Origin: Nitzschia sp. pyKryTriq1
Taxonomy: Eukaryota > Bacillariophyta > Bacillariophyceae > Bacillariales > Bacillariaceae
NCBI GenBank assembly: GCA_956465555.1
Contig: OY101122.1
Location: forward strand, 1,809,001-1,873,000
Length of the DNA: 64,000 nucleotides
Direction: 5' to 3'
Shown here piece by piece: positions 10,372 through 19,473 of the stretch. A program made the position numbers and the translations under genes. Positions within the stretch are counted from its first letter, which is position 1; each line of letters begins with the position of its first letter. The notes below the pieces were generated by a model. The model searched no databases. It saw only the letters and a program-made list of their open reading frames with translations, and was not told the origin of the DNA.

Positions 10372-10977
10372 TCATCTATCGGCATTGTATTCGATCCCTA
10401 CCTCCCGCATCATTGTTTCTAGTTCGTCCCGAATCGCTGTCGCCTCTTCCACCCTTCCTTGCTCAAATCGTTCATTCATCTCCATTCGCAGTGTTTCCAG
10501 TCGCTTCATCAGAGCTTCCTCCTCCAGACGACTCGGTTGCCCCGCTACTTCGACAAAATCCAATCGCGGTAGTTTCAACCACGGTAGTGGATCTACTGCC
10601 TCTTCATTGTTCGATGATGGTCCTCTGAATCCAGATCTATTGTACCCCGATCCATCTTTCAAAAAGGCACCCAGCCCTTGGTCTCCTTCCAGCATTTGGT
10701 TGATAAAGCCTTGAGCGGCGACACCCAATCCAAGAGCTACTCCAGCAACAACGAACGGAGATACATCCATCAATGGAAGCGAAGCCCCTGACAATGCGAC
10801 AGTCGTTCGTGGGTGGTCACGAAAACGGAGACGAGGATGAGATGCGGCTCTTATTTTGCACACTGATACTCGTAGGCCGCTACTACTCGTATTTCGACAC
10901 TCGGTACTGGTACTTGTAGGAAGGACCCAAGCTGCCGTGGGAACCCACAAGAGAAATATCAACTTTATTCGAAGCAT
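10372..10977 (-). CDS. Plastid-targeted membrane protein with UVR-like motif
   Basis: 201 residues. The N-terminus (LIFLLWVPTAAWVLP) is a signal peptide whose predicted cleavage, TAA before Trp, matches the bipartite plastid presequence of diatoms, where the +1 residue is aromatic. A basic transit-like stretch follows. A hydrophobic glycine-rich segment (about residues 76-96, FVVAGVALGLGVAAQGF) may span the thylakoid or envelope membrane. The C-terminus (about 155-195, LETLRMEMNERFEQGRVEEA ...) matches a UVR motif, the helical hairpin seen in UvrB/UvrC, Clp proteases and several plastid proteins, where it mediates protein contacts. It converges with the 793-aa gene, 42 bp apart. Specific role unknown. 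Confidence 0.6.
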   Translation of the reverse strand: MLRIKLIFLLWVPTAAWVLPTSTSTECRNTSSSGLRVSVCKIRAASHPRLRFRDHPRTTVALSGASLPLMDVSPFVVAGVALGLGVAAQGFINQMLEGDQGLGAFLKDGSGYNRSGFRGPSSNNEEAVDPLPWLKLPRLDFVEVAGQPSRLEEEALMKRLETLRMEMNERFEQGRVEEATAIRDELETMMREVGIEYNADR

Positions 10978-11546
10978 GACCCAAAAGGATAATATAATAG
11001 ATGATATAAATCGTTCCGAAATCTACTCGTACCGGATTCGGGATAATAATATCCTCGTGGCGCCATGGTCGGCGGATGTCAACAATGTTGTAATAACAAG
11101 ATGGTTTTGAATTTTCCGTGTTTACGTGGAGGTATGAGTACTGTACCGGTACTTGCTCTTCTCAAACTTCAAACTTCAACATGTACTACTGTACGTATTA
11201 CGTATACCGGCATGTCGTTCGACTGAGTCGAGCCGATAGTCAGTCGTGCGTGCGACGGATCGATCGTAAAACCGTGACGTATTCGCATACGTACCAAATT
11301 TATTGTCGGCGCGCACGCACCGCCACCAGCATCATTCAGCGAGCGAGCGAGCTAATTTTGGATTCCTCTTGTTCCGATCTCGCCTCTTTGCTTGGTGGTC
11401 CCCCGCCCGTCCGAAGCAGAGACAGCTCGTTGATTGGCGAGCATCACCGCAAGCAATACCACAACGACACTCTCCTTTTATTTGTATACCGATATTATTT
11501 ATATTGAAAGACGTACTTCGTAGTAGCAGTACTTTCTGTTATCACC
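10978..11546. other. Divergent intergenic region
   Basis: About 570 bp between divergent starts. Contains GTACCGGTAC at 11143-11152 and several GTAC/TACG words around it. No convincing gene. Confidence 0.45.
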
Positions 11547-12254
11547 ATGACACTTATTCTTTCGTTGACTCTGCTCTCAGTCTTCTTGATCGAAGGAACC
11601 CAACCGCAGAATGTCCCTGTGTGCGCGGTAGAAACCAGTAATGGGACGAGGATCGATGTTCCCGATGGCCAGGCGTTTCCACCGTGGTTGTATGCTTCGA
11701 CACCCTGCGGTATAGCTGAGCAATGGCCGTGCTTTTGTGACATGGTGAACGAAGAAGACTTTATCCGATGCCCGTACTGCGGCTTTTTAGATATCAATGA
11801 CGACGTTTTCTGTGCCCGGGATGGCGGGAGCGTGGAGTTTGTCAACGAGCTGGGACAGCGCGTGAACTGCCCCTGCATTTACGGCTCCAATAGCATCAAT
11901 CTCGCCCCAGAATGCACCATTATATCGGAGGGTGCGCCCACCATCAGCCCTGCTACAAGTCCACCAGCTGCTGCACCTGTGGCTACAAGTCCACCAGCTG
12001 CTGCACCTGTGGCCACAAGTCCACCAGCTGCTGCACCTGTGACCTCGGCACCCGCTGGAACTTGCGGAGGTTACAAGGCTGAATGCTCGACGGGTGCGGA
12101 CTGTTGTTCCGAGTTGTGTGTGCTCCGCATGTGCCAAAAGCGTGTCCCTGATACCAAGAACAAGCTATCAAGCGGTCGTGGCGGCGCTGGTAATGTGGTG
12201 AAGGAAGGAACACGAACGTTAACCCGATCGTCGGGTCTTCGCGGAGAAGAATAA
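11547..12254 (+). CDS. Small secreted Cys-rich protein with Pro/Ala linker and knot-like Cys motif
   Basis: 235 residues with a clear N-terminal signal peptide (MTLILSLTLLSVFLIEG). The first half has about ten Cys, including CFCD and CPYC pairs, and probably forms a disulfide domain. A linker follows made of three near-identical ATSPPAAAPV units encoded by a 30-bp tandem repeat. After it come six Cys spaced C-x6-C-x5-CC-x3-C-x4-C, the spacing of small cystine-knot domains, which in algae and plants often occur in wall or carbohydrate-binding proteins. The tail is basic and Ser/Gly-rich. No enzyme motif. Likely secreted to the cell wall or mucilage, by inference from the layout. Confidence 0.6.
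   Translation: MTLILSLTLLSVFLIEGTQPQNVPVCAVETSNGTRIDVPDGQAFPPWLYASTPCGIAEQWPCFCDMVNEEDFIRCPYCGFLDINDDVFCARDGGSVEFVNELGQRVNCPCIYGSNSINLAPECTIISEGAPTISPATSPPAAAPVATSPPAAAPVATSPPAAAPVTSAPAGTCGGYKAECSTGADCCSELCVLRMCQKRVPDTKNKLSSGRGGAGNVVKEGTRTLTRSSGLRGEE
11952..12041 (+). repeat. 30-bp tandem repeat, three copies
   Basis: Three consecutive units beginning GCTACAAGTCCACCAGCTGC, nearly identical apart from a single T/C change, encoding the Pro/Ala linker of the secreted protein. In frame (30 = 3 x 10), so copy number can vary without a frameshift. Confidence 0.9.
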
Positions 12255-12996
12255 GAAGGACCACCCGTATGATCCTTCTACAAATATTTAGCTTGTCCAT
12301 GTCGACGGCATTGTTGTTTCATGATTTGTCTGTCCTGTGCTTTTAAGGAGTAGTATTTTAATAAGTATCAAGAGTGCGTAGCATACTATTGCAATACAAA
12401 AAATTGTGCGTATGTTGTAAAGTTCACGTTCTGGCATGATCATAAGCGTAGTTCTCCAACTAGAGTAGAGGAGGCGGTTCTTGCTGGTAGACTCACTCGA
12501 TCCCAACTTTCAAGGAAGGCAAAATATGGTCCAGTTTCCATTCTTCGTCTAAATTTTCCCCTACCGTACTATTGGTTCCATCCATACAATCGCAGTTCGT
12601 ACTGCAGCTTGTGTAGCTCCTCGTCTCCTCTGCTGGGAGGGTGGATCTTGAAGATAGAATGGATCACGGCGATGACGTCGTGGCCTCCGATAGATTTATT
12701 TGGCGGATCCTTCTGATCATGGCGTCGTCAGTCTCGACTAGTAGAGTGGGTAGCTCTACTCCTCTACAGTACTAGTAGTAGAGTGACTCTGCTGACTCTA
12801 CTGAGGTAGCAGCGAAGACGACGAAGAAGTAGTGGTACAAATAGCTGTAGTAGTAAACTACAAAAATTAACTGATTCTATGCACTCTACTCTAGTAGTCG
12901 CTTCCTGCATCTCCACCACTACTAATTGGAGTACTCGTATTACCGGTACATTTATTTATACTACCGGTACATATCATCTCAAAAATAAACAATCAT
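12255..12996. other. Convergent intergenic region with CTACTC/GAGTAG and TACCGGTA clusters
   Basis: About 740 bp. Between 12725 and 12900 it holds a dense cluster of GAGTAG/CTACTC words in both orientations, able to fold into imperfect hairpins. TACCGGTA occurs at 12941-12948 and 12962-12969. No gene seen. Confidence 0.5.
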
Positions 12997-14922
12997 CTAT
13001 ATTTTATGTTCGATTGGCGAGTTACGTGAAGCTTGAGTCGTCGTCGGTGGCATGGAAGATCTGTAACACTTTGCAGGATGAATTCCAAGATCAGCAAGGT
13101 AGAGATCCTCTTCGGCCGCTGCCTTGTGCTGATGACTCTTCGTAGGAGTTGAACAATAATTTGTTGTTGATTCTTCTGCAATGGTATTATCTTGCTCGTC
13201 ATTGGTCGTCGTTGTACTACTAGTAGACACCAAAAGGAGTTGCCATCGAGCCATTTCTCGCTCGATTTTGCCCCACAAGTCCTTGGACGTCTCCCATGGA
13301 TTGCGTCCGCCATTCAAAAGATCCATCGACTGCAAGAGCATCGTCAATAGACTATGAATGGTCTCTAGTTGTAACCATGGTGCCAAGGGTCCAAGACGAG
13401 TCACTGGTGGCAACCATAAATCATCGTCGTCGCTAGTAGACGACTTGTTGGTCCCCACTGCTGAGCATACTGCTTCGGCATAGCGCTTCCATATTTGCTC
13501 CGCCTGGTCCCGACTGGCACAAACTTTACGACCCAATAATAAGAGTTCAAAGCGAGGATCCGCAATTGCTGCATCTTCCCAATCCAACACGGAGGAAACT
13601 TTTAACGACAACGGATCATCACCTCCATGATCGTCCTCGTCACCGTTATTTGAGCCGTTGCTCGCCAATAACAAGTTTTGAGGCTGCAAATCCAAATGTA
13701 CCAAGACCGTGGAGGGGAATGGAGATTGTAGAATCGGAATCATTTTTTGAGCCACATTTGACGGCAATACGTTGTAGACGGCATTTTGGATCAGCGCCAA
13801 GACTTGGTCCCATCGCTGACTGTCTTGTGGGTGCAATATCGACATCACGGCGTCTGGTTGTTGTTGCTGTTCCTGCTGCTGCTCGTAGTGGGCCGCTACC
13901 AACGCTTTCATTAAATCTTGATACGCTTGCTGATAGATTTTGATCATCGACTCGTAGGTGTGATAAGAACCACTACTGCTCATAGTAGTATGCGCTGACA
14001 GCAGACTTTCCTTGTTGTTGTTTGTTGCGTGGGGGTGAGAAGACCCTAGTAGTACATGCAAGGGCAGAATGAATTGATCAAGTACCTGTGCCGCATAGCC
14101 CAAGGCTTGGGATTCTGGAACGCGTCCCCATCGAGGATGTGGTTCATCGAACCCGAATTCGTGCCGCATCTTGACCATGCTTTCTACCCATGTCGAATCG
14201 TACCGTTTATTAGTATAATACAAAGAATGAGGCCCCACATATTCCACAATCGCCCAAGGCAGGTATTTCATAATATCCTCCTCTGAATCAACGGAATTCG
14301 TTGTGTCTGGATGTATACTAGATGATATTTGACTATACAAGACTCGGGGAATAATGACACCCGAATCACCATCATCATCCCGCCGCAACAGAGCCTGATG
14401 ACTCCATCGATATCCCATCAACTCTTGTTCTGCCAGAGAACGGGGAGAGGAATTTCGATTCAAATTCCACCACGTGCAGCCTCCCTTCCATACTCGCACC
14501 ACCAGTCGATTGCATCCCATCTGCAAGCAATCTCTCCACAATTGAATATCATCTTTACAACAACAATCATCATCATCATCACCATCGATATCGTCTCCAC
14601 CACTGGTGCTTGCCACCAATGCCGCTGCCCCTTCCACTGACGACGACAACAACACCTCTTTGTTCAATGTCAGAATCCATACTTGTTGTTGCGCGGAACG
14701 ACATTCTTCTATCGACACAATAATTGGTGGTGTAACAATAGGAGGACTCCTCGCATTGGGTAGCTTCCCCAGCATCAGCCGCGCGACGACTCGACTTTGG
14801 ATAAAATCGAGTATGTGTTGCGGAAATACTTGTACTGTTGTATTATTACAACGGAATGGTGCGTTTGATAACCGCGATGATGAAGATGAAGACGATTCGC
14901 CATTGTTTATCGTCGCAGGCAT
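12997..14922 (-). CDS. Aminoglycoside phosphotransferase (APH)-fold kinase
   Basis: 641 residues. The catalytic loop LVHLDLQPQN (about residue 402) matches the H.D....N motif of APH/choline-kinase-type phosphotransferases, and VLDWEDAAIADPRFELLLLG (about 443) holds the metal-binding Asp in the position of the kinase DFG. Upstream, a basic segment around VVRVWKGGCTWWNLN (about 145) may form the nucleotide-binding strand. N- and C-terminal extensions are low complexity (Ser, Asp, Thr, Gln runs). Family members phosphorylate small molecules such as choline, sugars or fructosamines; which one here cannot be told. No targeting signal is evident. Confidence 0.7.
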   Translation of the reverse strand: MPATINNGESSSSSSSRLSNAPFRCNNTTVQVFPQHILDFIQSRVVARLMLGKLPNARSPPIVTPPIIVSIEECRSAQQQVWILTLNKEVLLSSSVEGAAALVASTSGGDDIDGDDDDDCCCKDDIQLWRDCLQMGCNRLVVRVWKGGCTWWNLNRNSSPRSLAEQELMGYRWSHQALLRRDDDGDSGVIIPRVLYSQISSSIHPDTTNSVDSEEDIMKYLPWAIVEYVGPHSLYYTNKRYDSTWVESMVKMRHEFGFDEPHPRWGRVPESQALGYAAQVLDQFILPLHVLLGSSHPHATNNNKESLLSAHTTMSSSGSYHTYESMIKIYQQAYQDLMKALVAAHYEQQQEQQQQPDAVMSILHPQDSQRWDQVLALIQNAVYNVLPSNVAQKMIPILQSPFPSTVLVHLDLQPQNLLLASNGSNNGDEDDHGGDDPLSLKVSSVLDWEDAAIADPRFELLLLGRKVCASRDQAEQIWKRYAEAVCSAVGTNKSSTSDDDDLWLPPVTRLGPLAPWLQLETIHSLLTMLLQSMDLLNGGRNPWETSKDLWGKIEREMARWQLLLVSTSSTTTTNDEQDNTIAEESTTNYCSTPTKSHQHKAAAEEDLYLADLGIHPAKCYRSSMPPTTTQASRNSPIEHKI

Positions 14923-15400
14923 CTCTCCATGGAAGTGTATTAGAGGAAAGTTTATAGGAAACTACAAAGAACAAACTGCTGTTGTTGAAAGGAAAGGTCT
15001 CCATGCTCCATGCTCCATGCTCCATCATGCTCCATATGCAGTCTCCATCAAAATATTCATCAGGCACATCACACGCTGAAAAAATGGGGGGCGACGAGAG
15101 AGGAATAGGATGGGCGGACAGACTGATCGAAGATCAACCCGCCCGATTGCGTCCGTCACGGTCCGTCTTTGTGTCCGCGAGTACAACTTAAAATAAATAA
15201 TAATGTACATATGTACATACATATCTGTATTGTAAAACTGAACCGCCCCCCAATAGGGTGAAAGATCCCACCCAGAAAGACGACGTTGTTGTTTTCACTA
15301 TTATACTCTACCGTGCCGTACCATACTGTTCATTCTCCTCTCGCACTACGGTGATTGCTCAAATACCCCATCCTGCTCCGAAAAGATACCCATACACACA
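14923..15400. other. Divergent intergenic region
   Basis: About 480 bp between divergent starts. A short direct repeat of CTCCATGCTCCATG units lies at about 14999-15033. No gene seen. Confidence 0.45.
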
Positions 15401-16765
15401 ATGCGACACTCCATTTTGTTGTCTCTTCTAGGACATGTTGTACCGGTAGTAGCTCTCATAGTGACGACGACCTTCGTTGAGCTCCCAACTGGCTTCCAAC
15501 CCGTAGGAATTTATTCGGCACGACCATCATCGTCATCCATTCGAGCCGATCCTCCCTCTACTACTTGTACCGTTACGAACACACGGTCCATCAGACATCG
15601 ACTATTCTCTTCTTCTTCTGATTCCCAACAATACGACGAGGATGATCCTGATCCTGATCCTGATCCTGATGATAAGGAGGAGGAGGATGCAGGGAGGATT
15701 ATTATCATTGACAATGTCGCGGAATATTGTGGTGTTCGATCACCCACCAATTATCGATCCATCCCAGTCGTCAAACGCTTTGCTCGTTGGACCTGGCGTC
15801 AACGCGTTGCTGTATTGCGTGTATTGCATTGGAACGATCCTTTAACGCCTGAAGATTCCTGCATCAACTTGGAATGTTTGTGGTGGAAAGTTTTGTCGAC
15901 GACGGATCCCTCGAGTCCCTGCTACGAATCGCTAGGATATACCTATGATCTTTTGCCACGGCCCAGTCGACGTCTCATTACGTCGCTACGACGTTGGCAT
16001 CCTCGGTGGATTCATGCCTTGTTGGAGGTACGTATGGCGTATTTGAATCAAGCCATTGCAGAGGAGCGGAATCAAATAATTATGCAGAATGCCACTTCTG
16101 CTGGTGCTGCAGGTGGTACAACTAGTCGTCGAACAAGAGTGCGAGTAGTGAGTCTTGGAGCAGGGTACGATATCCGTTCGATTCGATTGTTGGAAGAGGA
16201 GTCTTCATCGATTGACGAGTGTTTTGAATTTGATCTTCCCGGTACGATCGAGTCCAAACGTCAAATAGTTCAAGAACGACTCTCAAAACGTCAAGAAAAG
16301 CGGCGACGGCGGCGGACGAAAAAACAAGGAAGAGACGAGGCCAAATATGTTAATGGCACGCTACACCAACAAATGCATTTGCCTACCATGATTGGGTTGG
16401 ATTTGAACGATACTCCAGAATTCCAGCGACAATTGCAGTGGATTTTCTCCTCGTCCAACAGCAAAAAGAAAAATACTGATGACGAGGAGGAGGATTGGTA
16501 CACTATTTTTGTTGTGGAGGGTGTATTGATGTATCTGGACGAAGGGAAGGGTGCGGCGGTCCTCGAGGCTTGTGCCGACGCTGCTAGAAACAGCGGTGGA
16601 AGTGCCTCCTTGTGCTTTGCGGATCGGCTGTTTGACCGTTCCGACTGTGAGCCGGCTCCGATGCAACAAGAACTGGCCAAGACGGGCTGGAATCTACACG
16701 AATGGGCGCCCAGTCCCAATGCCAATGCAAAACACATGGGAATCGCGCGAATCGTCAACTACTAG
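15401..16765 (+). CDS. SAM-dependent methyltransferase, PPM1/leucine carboxyl methyltransferase-like
   Basis: 454 residues. The SAM-binding motif VVSLGAGYDIRSIRL lies at about residue 248, followed by the acidic strand FEFDLPGTIESKRQIVQER, where LCMT proteins place the residues contacting the SAM ribose. FVVEGVLMYLDEG at about 371 is the family's post-motif, seen in LCMT1 as EGVL.YL. Such enzymes methylate C-terminal carboxyls (PP2A) or, in LCMT2/PPM2 relatives, modify tRNA. The N-terminus has a hydrophobic signal-like segment (about 5-25) followed by a Ser/Arg-rich stretch, so secretion-pathway or plastid targeting is possible; that would be unusual for true LCMT1. An Asp/Pro run (about 82-89) comes from a GATCCT microsatellite. 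Confidence 0.7.
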   Translation: MRHSILLSLLGHVVPVVALIVTTTFVELPTGFQPVGIYSARPSSSSIRADPPSTTCTVTNTRSIRHRLFSSSSDSQQYDEDDPDPDPDPDDKEEEDAGRIIIIDNVAEYCGVRSPTNYRSIPVVKRFARWTWRQRVAVLRVLHWNDPLTPEDSCINLECLWWKVLSTTDPSSPCYESLGYTYDLLPRPSRRLITSLRRWHPRWIHALLEVRMAYLNQAIAEERNQIIMQNATSAGAAGGTTSRRTRVRVVSLGAGYDIRSIRLLEEESSSIDECFEFDLPGTIESKRQIVQERLSKRQEKRRRRRTKKQGRDEAKYVNGTLHQQMHLPTMIGLDLNDTPEFQRQLQWIFSSSNSKKKNTDDEEEDWYTIFVVEGVLMYLDEGKGAAVLEACADAARNSGGSASLCFADRLFDRSDCEPAPMQQELAKTGWNLHEWAPSPNANAKHMGIARIVNY

Positions 16766-16792
16766 TGGTGTGATGGAGTTCTATGTACGTAT

Positions 16793-17586
16793 TCATACTA
16801 TGGATGCCGGGCTATTCGTACAAGAAGCAAGTGTGATCCATACTAGCTGAAAAGTACCACCATGCCAAGCCGCTAGCTCTTCGACAGCCTTTTTCTTACC
16901 AACTCCCACATGGAAAGTTGCGGTGTCTCGCCATATCGCAGTTGCTTCGAACACTGGTCGATGCTGCGGACCTCCGATCCGTTGAGATTGGACTCTTCCT
17001 CCCTGCTCTAGAAGATACCCTTTAGCACTTTGACGATTAAAAGCAGCAATGAATTGTTCTTTGATGGCAGTCTCGATGAGCCACTCGGCCAGTTCGGAAA
17101 TGGCTCCGTCAGAATCCGAAACTTGAGCTACTGCGGCTTCCAGCATGGACCCCAACTGACGCTGGCTGTGATAATGCGGAAAGTCCGGCAATAAGGTGAT
17201 CACATGGGATGCAAAAAATCTATTGGACACGGCATAGGAGAATCGTTGCGACGCACGTCCCGGGTCATGAATGTCTGTCAGTTTTTCGATTGCGCGAGCA
17301 ACAGTAGCACCCAGAATTTGTCTCCCCTCCAAGCCAGATATTTCACCTCCCTTGACGATGATAATAGTCCAGGGAGCAACTTGTCTTTGTTGGGAATCTC
17401 GCTGAGAGCCTGATACCATCTTTGGAGCGGCCCCATAATATCAAGGACGTGTAAGAGATCGTTTTTATAAAAATGTAGTGGCAGCTGGTACAGGTACATT
17501 TGAAAAGCTGAAATTGTTTCTGGATCGGTTCTCAAAAGATCTTTGTCCAACCGAGCAAAGACGACGACTCATTCATCCACGAGTGG
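16793..17586 (-). pseudogene. Truncated, frameshifted tandem copy of the RNase III-like/dsRBD gene
   Basis: Lies just downstream of, and in the same orientation as, the intact copy. Translation in one frame (about 17550-17320) gives a segment matching PLQKWHQALNELPHK of the neighbour. In the next frame (about 17330-16870) it matches the following RNase III-like part and the dsRBD start (PVFEATA.WR ... VGVGKKKAVE). The frame change falls where GGAGACAAATTCTGGG replaces the neighbour's GGAGATAAATTGTTAGG, a 1-bp deletion. Similarity stops within the dsRBD, so about 150 C-terminal residues are missing. Homology at the 5' side extends to about 17586. Most likely a decayed duplicate. Confidence 0.75.
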
Positions 17587-17631
17587 AATATCTATGTCGG
17601 GCTGTATTCATTCATGTGTATCCATATGAAC

Positions 17632-18771
17632 CTACGAAGTTGTACCGGTACCGGTACACACCCAAACAATCTCAAGGATTCGTTGGTTGGCTTCCACACC
17701 CGCAGCTCCTTTCGCTTTATTTACCGATTCACGACGTACAATAGGAGTAACAAAGTGTTCCAATTCAGCGGAATCGGCCCTGCGGTACGATACGATAGAA
17801 AAGGCGGCAACGGATCGATCAGGAGGGCTGTCATAAAGTTTTTGTGACCAGCAATCGACACGCAATATTTTATCGAAGATGTGTGGTGCTATCCAAGCCC
17901 GTCGAAAGGCGTCTTTGAGTGTCAAAGCACCCCGACTCCACCATTCCTGGGGGCTTTCTCCGTCCCGAAGCTTGAAAGAATAACCATCTAGGGTATTCAA
18001 TATCCACGGGCTCCCGGGGTTTAGACTTGCTTCGTCATTGGTGGCACGGCAGTCCTCAACCACAAGGACCTCCTTGCTCTTGCCAATAGGAATATCGAAG
18101 CCACAGTCCTCGGCAGAATTCATGGCTTTTGTCAGCAAAATTGCTGCCGCTTGCTGCCCGACAGACTTCTTGCTGCCATGTCCCACATGGACGACTTGCA
18201 AGTTTCTCCATTTCGCAGTGGCCTCGAACACTGGTTGATGCGGTGGGCCTCCACGCTGAATCGAATCAACGGTTCCTCCAATCTCTAGAATGGCTCCCTT
18301 GGGATTGCTAGGAGAGGATTGTTCGTTGGCGGTTTCGATGAGCCACTCGGCAAGTTCGGAAATGGCTTCGTTTGACTGACTCCGAGGAGAAGAAGATGCT
18401 GAAACTTGAGCCACTGTGGCTTCCAGCATGGACCCTAGCTGACGCTGGCTGTAGGGCGTTCCATCAAGATGGCCATTCTTCGTCGGACCCAGTGGAAAGT
18501 CTGGCAGTAGGGTGTTCGCATGGGATGCAAAGAATCTATTGGACAAGGCCTTGGCTAGAAGTCGCGTCGCATCTCCCGGGTCTCGAATATCTGTCGCTTT
18601 CTCGACCGCCCGAGCTGCAGCAGCACCTAACAATTTATCTCCTTGCCACGCCAGAAACAGTTGGCCCATTGACGATAATTCGGGGAGCACGGTATGTTTG
18701 TGGGGCAGTTCGTTGAGAGCCTGATGCCATTTTTGGAGCGGCGGCGCCCATGCCACCAATGACCACCTCAT
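17632..18771 (-). CDS. RNase III-like domain plus dsRNA-binding domain protein, catalytic residues degenerate
   Basis: 379 residues from the first ATG. Residues about 15-140 look like an RNase III fold: LAWQGDKLLGAAAARAV aligns with the ERLEFLGDAVL signature, ALSNRFFASHANTLLP with the LVSN helix, and RQLGSMLEATVAQV with the ADVFEALIGA helix. Only the signature Asp and the final Glu survive; the other acidic catalytic positions are replaced, so it is probably a binding or scaffold protein rather than a nuclease. Residues about 160-225 are dsRBD-like (GPPHQPVFEATAKWRN ... GHGSKKSVGQQAAAILL). The C-terminal third is unrecognised. DNA similarity with the downstream pseudogene extends about 195 bp upstream of the ATG (to about 18966) in a different frame, so a 5' exon or a small intron may be missing from this model. 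Confidence 0.6.
   Translation of the reverse strand: MRWSLVAWAPPLQKWHQALNELPHKHTVLPELSSMGQLFLAWQGDKLLGAAAARAVEKATDIRDPGDATRLLAKALSNRFFASHANTLLPDFPLGPTKNGHLDGTPYSQRQLGSMLEATVAQVSASSSPRSQSNEAISELAEWLIETANEQSSPSNPKGAILEIGGTVDSIQRGGPPHQPVFEATAKWRNLQVVHVGHGSKKSVGQQAAAILLTKAMNSAEDCGFDIPIGKSKEVLVVEDCRATNDEASLNPGSPWILNTLDGYSFKLRDGESPQEWWSRGALTLKDAFRRAWIAPHIFDKILRVDCWSQKLYDSPPDRSVAAFSIVSYRRADSAELEHFVTPIVRRESVNKAKGAAGVEANQRILEIVWVCTGTGTTS
17641..17658. repeat. 18-bp perfect palindrome of TACCGGTA type
   Basis: TGTACCGGTACCGGTACA is a perfect inverted repeat containing two overlapping GTACCGGTAC units. It encodes the last residues (VCTGTGTT) of the dsRBD protein and belongs to the palindrome family scattered through the window. 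Confidence 0.85.
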
Positions 18772-19473
18772 GCTGATGCTTCCTCAATATGCGGTATCGA
18801 TCCCAGTCTACAAGCCGATGGAAAACAGTATGTATGGGCAGCATGATGAGATCAACACGCAAGAGATCATTCAAATGGTAAAGGTACATGAAATTCTGAA
18901 AATCGGTTCTCGCAATAGTAATAAGAAGATCCTTGATCTTGTCATTTCTTTGTCACGAGTGGAATAATTGAGTCAGTCGTTAGTCAGTCGTCATGCGTAC
19001 TTGGTAGTACAACAAAGGGTACCAGGTACTACATTACGTACCGGTAGTCTACCAGGTACAGTACCGTACAGCGTACCGCCGGGTACGGCACTGTGTCACT
19101 GTACATTACATACCATGTACACGTAGACTACGAACGGGCGATAAAAGGAATCGTCGGGTCGATCGGATCCTCAAATCGAATGGGTCAAATATCTGATTTT
19201 GGCGGGCGAACCATTCTCCGACGACTCCTCAACACGGCTCATGGCTCATTTTTTGGCCAATTTTGGCCAATTTTGCATAACCCAAAAGAAGACTGCTGCA
19301 AGGATAAAAGCTGAAACAATAAGGAGAAACCACTGGATGTCCGCACGAGCCACGAAAATGGTGATTAAGAAAAGTGCATTGCTGGCATAATATTCAATCA
19401 GCTCCTTCATTGATTGAGAATGAGAGGAAGCACAAGGTTCAAGAATCAACAAAGACCAGCACAAGCGTCGACA
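18772..19473. other. Divergent intergenic region with GTACC-rich block
   Basis: About 700 bp. The part to about 18966 shares similarity with the 5' flank of the 16.8-17.6 kb pseudogene and may hold an unmodelled 5' exon. From 19000 to 19095 there is a dense run of GTACC/GGTAC words with TACCGGTA at 19039-19046. A direct repeat TTTTGGCCAATTTTGGCCAA lies at about 19251-19275. The rest should contain the promoter of the first giant receptor. Confidence 0.45.

Noticed and set aside
11118-11641. Overlapping plus-strand frames before the secreted Cys-rich gene
   Set aside because: No domain, no signal peptide, and they run into the real start in another frame.
11941-12050. 30-bp direct repeat as a possible CRISPR array
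   Set aside because: Units are contiguous without spacers and encode an in-frame Pro/Ala linker in a eukaryotic gene.
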